Assembly (NCBI RefSeq): GCF_001076885.1
Contig: NZ_JVDT01000219.1
Location: 1 to 49,532, forward strand
Reading direction: 5' to 3'
Length of the DNA stretch: 49,532 nucleotides
Source: Bacillus sp. 522_BSPC
Lineage (GTDB): Bacteria; Bacillota; Bacilli; Bacillales; Cytobacillaceae
In this document: piece by piece, positions 8,539 to 14,160 of the stretch
Layout: each line of letters begins with the position of its first letter
How positions within the stretch are numbered: position 1 is the stretch's first letter
Notes under the pieces: generated by a model
What the model was told of the DNA's origin: nothing
Databases searched by the model: none
The model's input: the letters and a program-made list of their open reading frames with translations, nothing else
Translations under genes and position numbers: made by a program

Positions 8539-8882
8539 TAGTCACACGAGATACGTAACCCCTGTTCCTCTAATTCCTGTAGTTTATAATCTTGATTGGG
8601 AAGACGTTGCAGTAAATCTGTGATTAATGGATAATAGTCACTATCTTTATTCAATGAGTAAATAATCCATTGCCCTTTTCTAGTTTCCGTAACAATTCCA
8701 AGATCCTTCAATTTACGAACATGCTGACTAATAGCAGGTTGGCTCACTTTAAAAATTTCAACAAATTCGCAAACACAATAATCATTCGTGGCCAGCATTT
8801 TTACCATCGTTAATCTTGTCTTATCACCTAAGAGCTTTAAGATAGCTGCAACTTTTTCAATCTCTACCGTGGCTAATTGCAA
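8538..8882 (-). CDS. arsR: ArsR arsenite-responsive repressor
   Basis: A 114-residue winged-helix repressor of the ArsR/SmtB family. The sensor motif NDYCVCEF (Cys36 and Cys38) lies at the start of the recognition region, and [13 protein letters not shown] is the recognition helix. It should leave DNA when the cysteines bind As(III). The TTG at 8882 is the likely start: GGGAGGTG lies six bases upstream. An in-frame ATG further up would place that ribosome site inside the gene. It heads arsR-arsB-arsC and faces the divergent transporter. Operator-like repeats fill the spacer. Confidence 0.93.
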   Translation of the reverse strand: MQLATVEIEKVAAILKLLGDKTRLTMVKMLATNDYCVCEFVEIFKVSQPAISQHVRKLKDLGIVTETRKGQWIIYSLNKDSDYYPLITDLLQRLPNQDYKLQELEEQGLRISCD

Positions 8883-8913
8883 GATGTACACCTCCCACAT
8901 TGACCTAAATATA

Positions 8914-8970
8914 AACAAATAACAATTCGCTTATATAATAATTTACTTATATAATATTTCACTTATATAT
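8914..8970. promoter_or_regulatory. ArsR operator and 16-bp-phased repeats in the divergent promoter
   Basis: The element AACAAATAA-N7-CTTATATAATAAT (8914-8942) matches the one before arsD. From 8930 the motif CTTATATAA/T recurs three times at exact 16-bp steps (8930, 8946, 8962). The array lies between arsR and the divergent transporter and could control both. Confidence 0.6.
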
Positions 8971-9112
8971 GTTTTGCAACTGTTTTTTTATTAATTTATT
9001 AAGAAAAAATGAAAACAAAAACCTTTGTAATATCAAAACAATTAATTCTTATACGCATCAATTTATGATAAAGTAACGATTGTATTTTATTTATTATTGT
9101 TAGGAGATTACA

Positions 9113-10069
9113 ATGAATTTAATCGAAAAGTTATATACTTTTATTATTTTTTTAGCTGTAATTATTGGTTTAAGCATAGGACAAGTAGAACTAATACGAG
9201 CTAATGCGGAAAGTTTTATTGTCCCTATACTAGTAGCTATGTTGTATATTACTTTCTTACAAATTCCTATTGAAGAAATATGGATAGCTTTTAAAAACAT
9301 TAAGTTTACATATACTTCAATCATTATAAACTTTGTTTGGACACCTATTTTAGCATGGCTACTAGCATTAGGTTTTTTAGGTGACAATCCAGCATTATAT
9401 ATTGGATTCATTATGCTGATGGTTACACCATGTACTGATTGGTACTTAATCTTCACAGGGATCGCAAAAGGAAATGTTGCATTATCAACAGCTATCTTAC
9501 CTCTAAACTTAATCTTACAGGTCATTTTGTTGCCTATTTATCTTCTTATTTTTGGGGGAACAACAGGGGTTATAGAATTTTCATTTCTGATGGATAGTAT
9601 TTTAATTGCTCTATTCTTACCTTTAGTTTTAGCTTTTCTAACAAAAATGGTCTTGAGAAACAAACAACAGTTAAGAGACAACCTTATCTCTAACCTCAGC
9701 GTGTTACCTATTATTTTTCTTAGTCTTGCTATCGTTGCGATGTTTGCTTCGCAAGGACAACTATTGCTTGATAACCTAGATTTAATGTGGCAAATCACCA
9801 TTCCGATCCTTTTATTTTTCATCATTAATTTTGTTGTTGGCCAAAAGGTTGGACAGCTTATGAAGTTTCCATACAAGGACAGAGCAAGTCTGGGTTTAAC
9901 TACTCTAGCAAGAAATTCTCCAATCGCTTTAGCAATTGCCATGACTGCATTCCCAGACCAACCTTTAATTGCTTTAACACTCGTTATTGGTCCTCTGTTA
10001 GAGTTGCCTATTCTTGCTATTGTTACTCAGCTTTTACTATTTATTTCCAAAGATAAACAAACATCATAA
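9113..10069 (+). CDS. Acr3/bile-acid-symporter-like arsenic transporter
   Basis: A 318-residue membrane protein with about ten hydrophobic segments of the BASS (bile acid:sodium symporter) superfamily, to which Acr3 arsenite exporters belong. The segment LMVTPCTDWYLIFTGIAKGN corresponds to the conserved Acr3 region with its essential cysteine, and ARNSPIALAIAMTAFP to the second conserved crossover. It is shorter than typical Acr3 (about 350) and diverged, so it may transport arsenite or another oxyanion. It is divergent from arsR across an operator array. TTAGGAG precedes the ATG and a terminator follows. It is a second exporter beside ArsB. Confidence 0.8.
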   Translation: MNLIEKLYTFIIFLAVIIGLSIGQVELIRANAESFIVPILVAMLYITFLQIPIEEIWIAFKNIKFTYTSIIINFVWTPILAWLLALGFLGDNPALYIGFIMLMVTPCTDWYLIFTGIAKGNVALSTAILPLNLILQVILLPIYLLIFGGTTGVIEFSFLMDSILIALFLPLVLAFLTKMVLRNKQQLRDNLISNLSVLPIIFLSLAIVAMFASQGQLLLDNLDLMWQITIPILLFFIINFVVGQKVGQLMKFPYKDRASLGLTTLARNSPIALAIAMTAFPDQPLIALTLVIGPLLELPILAIVTQLLLFISKDKQTS

Positions 10070-10073
10070 TCAT

Positions 10074-10117
10074 AAAAGCACATATCATTTTAAATAGATG
10101 TGTGCTTTATGTTTTAT
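10074..10117 (+). terminator. Terminator after the BASS-type transporter
   Basis: AAAGCACA pairs with TGTGCTTT around an AT-rich loop, followed by a T-rich run (ATGTTTTATT). Confidence 0.65.
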
Positions 10118-10180
10118 TACTGCATCTTGTTTTATTTGTTGAAAACGAAAGCAGTGAAAATTTATATCTAGCTCTTTTTA

Positions 10181-10639
10181 TTAAGATATGTTTTTTATAT
10201 AAGTTGTAACATTCCCTAAACAACAACTACCTTGTGGATTGTTTACCTCACAGCCACATCGGTTTTCTTTTATGTTTTCGCGAATATGTTCTACTGGTTT
10301 AGGAGTAAGTCCATTTTCCACATATTGTTTAATTTTTTCTTTTGTCCAATCAAAACAATAACAAATTGGTGTAGTTGCTGATTCATCTTTTTGATGTACA
10401 GCTACCTTCAAGTCAGATACAAGGTACTTTTTATTATTCGTATCAAAATAGACTACATCACAGACTTTATTTGAACAAAAATAATGATTTTCTTTAGCAT
10501 TTAATGTTTCTAATGCAGATGGTTTAAGTAATGATTTTAGTGTAATTAACTTTACATTCTTAGCCTTATTTTTGCATGATGGACAACTACCATTATTTTC
10601 AACTTTTATTTCTTTGACGTTACTACAACAATCCCCCAT
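10181..10639 (-). CDS. CopZ-like putative iron-sulfur/zinc metallochaperone
   Basis: A 152-residue cysteine-rich cytosolic protein. An N-terminal CC and a CPSCKNKAK zinc-ribbon-like pair are followed by CSNKVCDVVYF, then ICYCFDWTKEKIKQY (a BFD-like [2Fe-2S] pattern), and a C-terminal RCGCEVNNPQGSCCLG. This layout matches the N-terminal Zn/[2Fe-2S] domain of archaeal CopZ and the proteins annotated as putative iron-sulfur cluster-binding metallochaperones. It starts 57 bases downstream of the full merR reading frame on the same strand, so it is probably read from the mer promoter. A role in mercury or copper handling is inferred. The usual merT/P/A genes are missing. Confidence 0.75.
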   Translation of the reverse strand: MGDCCSNVKEIKVENNGSCPSCKNKAKNVKLITLKSLLKPSALETLNAKENHYFCSNKVCDVVYFDTNNKKYLVSDLKVAVHQKDESATTPICYCFDWTKEKIKQYVENGLTPKPVEHIRENIKENRCGCEVNNPQGSCCLGNVTTYIKNIS

Positions 10640-10695
10640 AATACTTCTACCTTTAAAAATTTATTATTTCGTAAATTTTCTACTGTTTTCTTTTC

Positions 10696-11090
10696 TTAAT
10701 TCATTAAAGCCTCGATAATAGGACATTCGTAAATATTTTTGTTTTCAGGACATCTTTCTTTAAGGTCTATCAACATTTGTTCATTTTTTTTAGATCTTCA
10801 ATTTTACGCTGGATGTCCCCTAATTTAAGAACAGTGAAATCATATATGTCACGGCACTTTGTTTCGTTGTGATCAACAACCCCTAGCAATTTGTCAATTT
10901 CATTTAAGGTAAAACCCAATTCCTGCATCCGTTTTATGAAATGTAATCGATCAACCGTTTGTGGAGAATACATTCTGTATCCTTTTTCGGTACGATTTGG
11001 CACTGGAATTAAACCTAAACGCTCATAATACCGAATAGTCTCCTTGTTAACACCACACTTTTCAGCTAGTCCCCCAATACGATATCGCAT
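10696..11090 (-). pseudogene. merR: MerR mercury-responsive regulator with a poly-A frameshift
   Basis: A MerR-family activator very similar to the Bacillus mer operon regulator as I remember it. It has an N-terminal winged helix (YRIGGLAEKCGVNKETIRYY) and dimer helix. The frame stops early at 10770, after the residues KKMNKC. Adding one A to the 8-A tract near 10784-10791 restores NEQMLIDLKERCPENK and ECPIIEAL up to a stop at 10696, giving 131 residues, the family length. The Hg-binding cysteines are the one in KCRDIYDF (retained) and two in the lost C-terminus. The truncated form should bind DNA poorly and not sense Hg(II), unless slippage on the A tract restores the frame. Confidence 0.85.
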
Positions 11091-11108
11091 CTATCTCACC
11101 TCAAATAT

Positions 11109-11140
11109 ATTATAAACCCTGTACCATAGTACAGGGTCAA
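11109..11140 (-). promoter_or_regulatory. MerR-type promoter/operator of the mer remnant
   Basis: On the minus strand, TTGACC (11135-11140) and TATAAT (11109-11114) are separated by 20 bases, the overlong spacer typical of MerR-activated promoters. The spacer holds the perfect dyad CCCTGTAC-N4-GTACAGGG (11117-11136). It reads into merR. Confidence 0.88.
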
Positions 11141-11240
11141 GGGAAGTTCTATTTACTATAGTATCGACCACTTCCAACTGCTATTTTTCAATAAACCTAA
11201 TTATTGTTCACAAAAAGTTAATAATAAAAAACAACAAAAC

Positions 11241-11258
11241 TATAAAACTAGTTTTATA
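11241..11258. promoter_or_regulatory. 18-bp palindrome, putative ArsR2 operator
   Basis: TATAAAACTAGTTTTATA is a perfect 18-bp palindrome directly upstream of the ribosome site of the second arsR. Position and symmetry fit autoregulation. Confidence 0.7.
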
Positions 11259-11281
11259 CTTATAGTAGGAGGTTGAAACAT

Positions 11282-11638
11282 ATGCATATGGAAATACCAC
11301 TTTCAACAAAAACAACTGTAAAAGATAATCAAGAAACAAAAAACATTGTAAATCAATCTGAAGAAGAACTACCATTTTTAAAAGAAAATGATAAACGAAT
11401 GGAAAAAGCAGAGTTTTTCAAAGCGTTGGGGGATGAGACGCGATTAAGAATTATTGGGATGTTAGCGATTGATGACTTATGTATGTGTGAAATAGTATCT
11501 GGTTTGGATATTCCAACCTCTACTGTTTCACATCATTTGAAACTCCTAGAAAGAGGAAATGTGATTAGGTCTCGGAAAGAAGGACGTTTCACCGTCTATC
11601 GTCTGCAAAGAGAAAAGGTTCTTCCTTATTTAAGGTAA
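11282..11638 (+). CDS. ArsR-family regulator (second copy)
   Basis: A 118-residue ArsR/SmtB-family repressor. It has a 40-residue polar N-terminal extension, then FFKALGDETRLRIIGML, the sensor motif DDLCMCEIV (two cysteines, CxC), and the recognition helix PTSTVSHHLKLLERG. It probably senses As(III), Sb(III) or organoarsenicals. The ATG at 11282 is spaced nine bases from AGGAGG; an in-frame TTG at 11273 is too close to it. It is transcribed with the permease 26 bases downstream and lies behind a perfect palindrome (11241-11258). It is only distantly similar to the ArsR at 8538, so it is not a recent duplicate. Confidence 0.88.
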   Translation: MHMEIPLSTKTTVKDNQETKNIVNQSEEELPFLKENDKRMEKAEFFKALGDETRLRIIGMLAIDDLCMCEIVSGLDIPTSTVSHHLKLLERGNVIRSRKEGRFTVYRLQREKVLPYLR

Positions 11639-11663
11639 GAACAATAGAAAGAAGGAAAATATT

Positions 11664-12671
11664 ATGGAGATATTTTCGTGGCTGAATGACCAGCTTCTCA
11701 AAATGGAATGGCTTTCTGATCTAGTCAAATTGCTTGTGCAAAGAGTTTTTCAACTTCCTATTGAAGAAAGACTCGGAGGAAGTATACATTTTTTTATCTA
11801 TGACACCATTAAAATTTTTATTTTAATGACTGTTTTAATCTTTTTCATATCCTATATCCAAAGTTATTTTCCACCTGAAAGGACAAAAAAACTTTTGGGC
11901 GGGATCAAAGGGATAAAAGGAAATATTCTCGGTGCATTACTTGGAACGATTACTCCCTTCTGTAGTTGTTCCAGTATACCCATCTTTATCGGTTTTACAT
12001 CTGCAGGTTTACCATTAGGTGTCACTTTTTCTTTTTTAATTTCTTCACCGATGGTAGACCTTGCTTCTTTTCTTTTATTAACGTCATTCTTCGGAGTGAA
12101 AATCGCTGCCATTTACGTAATTGTTGGTTTAATCCTTGCCGTAATTGGCGGTACACTTATTGATAAATTGAATTTAGGAAATCAGGTAGAATCCTTTGTA
12201 ACATCAGGACACAGCAACATAGATGGACAAATAGAAGAGTTAACTTATAAGGACAGAATCAACTATTCTGTTGAACAGGTAAAGTCCATCTATAAAAAGG
12301 TTTGGTACGCCATTCTTATTGGTGTTGGAATTGGTGCATTGATTCATAATTGGATTCCACAATCGGTTATTGAAACAGTTATCGGAGAGAACAACCCATT
12401 TGCTGTTTTAATTGCAACCCTTGTTGGCATACCTATTTATGCTGATATTTTTGGAACTTTACCAATTGCAGAAGCTTTATTTGGAAAAGGTGTAGAAATA
12501 GGAACCATCCTTTCTTTTATGATGGCCGTTACAGCTTTATCCCTGCCTTCTCTAATTATGTTAAGTAAAGTAGTGAAGCCAAAATTATTAGCTACTTTTA
12601 TCGCTATATGTGCTTTAGGAATTATTATTATTGGTTACACATTTAATTCGCTGGATTTCCTATTTTCATAG
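11664..12671 (+). CDS. ArsP-type permease (DUF318 family)
   Basis: A 335-residue membrane permease of the family containing ArsP (PF03773). The hallmark TPFCSCSSIPIFIGF gives cysteines at 100 and 102 in an early membrane segment. The second half contains IGVGIGALIHNWIP and VGIPIYADIFGTLPIAEALF. About eight to ten hydrophobic segments surround a central hydrophilic loop (residues 170-215). Characterised ArsP proteins export trivalent methylated or aromatic arsenicals; others of the family have unknown substrates. The ArsR-permease-thioredoxin order here is commonly seen in Bacillaceae. It is called ArsP-like rather than proven ArsP. Confidence 0.82.
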   Translation: MEIFSWLNDQLLKMEWLSDLVKLLVQRVFQLPIEERLGGSIHFFIYDTIKIFILMTVLIFFISYIQSYFPPERTKKLLGGIKGIKGNILGALLGTITPFCSCSSIPIFIGFTSAGLPLGVTFSFLISSPMVDLASFLLLTSFFGVKIAAIYVIVGLILAVIGGTLIDKLNLGNQVESFVTSGHSNIDGQIEELTYKDRINYSVEQVKSIYKKVWYAILIGVGIGALIHNWIPQSVIETVIGENNPFAVLIATLVGIPIYADIFGTLPIAEALFGKGVEIGTILSFMMAVTALSLPSLIMLSKVVKPKLLATFIAICALGIIIIGYTFNSLDFLFS

Positions 12672-12719
12672 GGATTACCATATTTTTCACCATATTATAT
12701 TGTTAAGGAGATGCTTAAA

Positions 12720-12950
12720 TTGATTATTAAAGTATTAGGACCCGGTTGTGCAAATTGTAAAAGATTAGCAAACAATGTAGAAGTAGCAATTGAAGAACTT
12801 GGTATAGATGCTGCTATTGAAAAAGTAACAGATTTTAAGGAAATTGCAAAATATGGGGTTATGAGTACACCTGCACTCGTTGTTGACGAACAGTTAATAG
12901 TTTCAGGAAAAGTGCCTAAATCTGAGGAAATAAAAAAGTATCTACAATAG
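12720..12950 (+). CDS. Small thioredoxin-like redox protein
   Basis: A 76-residue thioredoxin-fold protein of the redox-active disulfide protein 2 type. It has MIIKVLGPGCANCKRLANN with a CxxC (Cys10, Cys13) near the N-terminus and the cis-proline loop GVMSTPALVVDEQ. It often accompanies DUF318 permeases, where it may pass electrons or a bound metalloid to the permease cysteines (inference). The TTG at 12720 is preferred: AAGGAG lies nine bases upstream, whereas an in-frame ATG at 12711 directly abuts the ribosome site. A strong terminator follows. Confidence 0.85.
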   Translation: MIIKVLGPGCANCKRLANNVEVAIEELGIDAAIEKVTDFKEIAKYGVMSTPALVVDEQLIVSGKVPKSEEIKKYLQ

Positions 12951-12956
12951 ATTTAA

Positions 12957-13003
12957 ATAAAAGGATCGGTTATTCGTAAAAATAAACAACCGATCCTTTT
13001 TTA
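12957..13003 (+). terminator. Strong intrinsic terminator of the arsR2-permease-thioredoxin unit
   Basis: AAAGGATCGGTT pairs with AACCGATCCTTT around a short loop and is followed by a T run. The A tract on the other side makes it usable in both directions. Confidence 0.85.
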
Positions 13004-13105
13004 TCCTTCTAATGAGTAAATGGTCTGGGGGAGTAATTGTGATTCTGTAATGAGCTAAGCTTACACAAGGCATAATTAACCCCCTCTTATAATGAAATCC
13101 GTTAG

Positions 13106-13243
13106 TCAGACGTTATCATCTAATATTTCAATAACAAATTTTGTCTCAAGCTCTTCAACAACTTGCCAATCAGAAGCAGTTGTGTCTGGTCTGATTGGAT
13201 CACATTCAGAACCAGTTCCAATTTTATCAACAATAACAATCAT
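13106..13243 (-). CDS. Small 45-residue protein of the island
   Basis: A small reading frame starting MIVIVDKIGTGSECDPIRPD and ending in an acidic tail (EILDDNV). AAGGAG lies ten bases before its ATG. The composition is protein-like, and the GTG-x-E-x-DPIRPD pattern reminds me of the N-termini of small phage proteins, but I do not recognise a family. It is the last minus-strand gene of the replication module, about 100 bases after the DUF6075-like gene, and may share its transcript. Function unknown. Confidence 0.55.
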   Translation of the reverse strand: MIVIVDKIGTGSECDPIRPDTTASDWQVVEELETKFVIEILDDNV

Positions 13244-13344
13244 TTTAAAACAACTCCTTAATCATAAAGTTTTCAAAACGTGTCTCTAAATCTCGCTTAC
13301 TTTTTATATAAAAAGCTTTATTAATATTCCTTGTTATAAAGTCA

Positions 13345-13713
13345 TTATCGATACTTTCCTGCTCTAATACGTATAGCCTCAATACATACATCTACTAACT
13401 TTTCATCGTTCACAGCACAAATGATTTCCGCTACCGAAACCTTATAATCATTATAAAGAGACATTCCTAAATCAACCATTCTTATGGTTGAACCTGTCAA
13501 CGCAGCAGCATTATGACCACGTTCATCGTCAAAAATATCAGCAAGGGGACCACAGCTTAGATCAATATTATCCTTACAAAAACATTTAAATACTTCGGGG
13601 TATGAAGCGATATAAATATTTGCTTCATACTCTAAATCTTTACCGTGGCTTAAAGCATATAATTGCATCAGCCATTTATAATTTTCTAAATGTTCATCGT
13701 TAGCAAAATACAT
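13345..13713 (-). CDS. Conserved hypothetical protein, DUF6075/DUF2538-like
   Basis: A 122-residue soluble protein beginning MYFANDEHLENYKWLMQLYAL, continuing ANIYIASYPEVFKCF and LTGSTIRMVDLGMSLYNDY. This resembles the short Firmicute proteins annotated as DUF6075 (related to DUF2538), which I recall being common on mobile elements; the assignment is from memory of the motif order. GGAAGGGG precedes the ATG. It lies just beyond the replication origin, on the same strand as the primase-helicase. Function unknown. Confidence 0.6.
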   Translation of the reverse strand: MYFANDEHLENYKWLMQLYALSHGKDLEYEANIYIASYPEVFKCFCKDNIDLSCGPLADIFDDERGHNAAALTGSTIRMVDLGMSLYNDYKVSVAEIICAVNDEKLVDVCIEAIRIRAGKYR

Positions 13714-13869
13714 ATTATTCCCCTTCCTTTATTCAAAAATAAGATAACTACTACCGACAACAAAAATATCAATTCATTTCTTCTATATAAAAATGACTTT
13801 GCTACAATTCTATTAATTATCCACAAACTACCATTACACTTTCTCTGGGAATAATTAAAATTCACTATT

Positions 13870-14160
13870 GAGTACACAAAAGTACACAGTCATTTATTAT
13901 TTTAGTATTATGAAACCCTTTTGTTACAGTCTTTCTTCGTCAAAGTACAGAAAGTACCCAGAGTACTCTAATTTAATTATCACTCTACTAAATAAAAAAA
14001 TATTATTTTATTAGAACATTTTCCGGAGAATTACATGTACATTATTATTTAGAGTACTTTGAGTACTTTGAGTACCAATATGTTTAAATACTTTATTTAT
14101 CAACATCTATTGCAGTACACAGAATCTAACTTTGTTGAATCATTTGCGTACTTTGGGTAC
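13870..14160. other. Putative replication origin: GTAC iterons flanking an AT-rich core
   Basis: GTAC-centred repeats of the form (A/G)AGTAC(T/C) occur at 13871 and 13881; at 13944, 13953 and 13962; at 14053, 14062 and 14071; at 14114; and as a pair at 14148 and 14157. The triplets and the last pair are spaced exactly 9 bp. About 85 very AT-rich bases (13967-14052) separate the two main triplets. The array lies immediately downstream of, and slightly inside, the primase-helicase gene. Iteron sets flanking an AT-rich stretch next to rep are the described organisation of SaPI origins. The spacer 13714-14125 contains no convincing gene. Confidence 0.75.

Noticed and set aside
13092-13289. 65-codon plus-strand frame after the thioredoxin terminator
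   Set aside because: Serine- and threonine-rich antisense shadow of the better-supported 45-residue minus-strand gene; no ribosome site.
13686-13877. 63-codon minus-strand frame upstream of the DUF6075-like gene
   Set aside because: Overlaps the start and ribosome site of the downstream gene in another frame, has a random composition and lies toward the iteron region.
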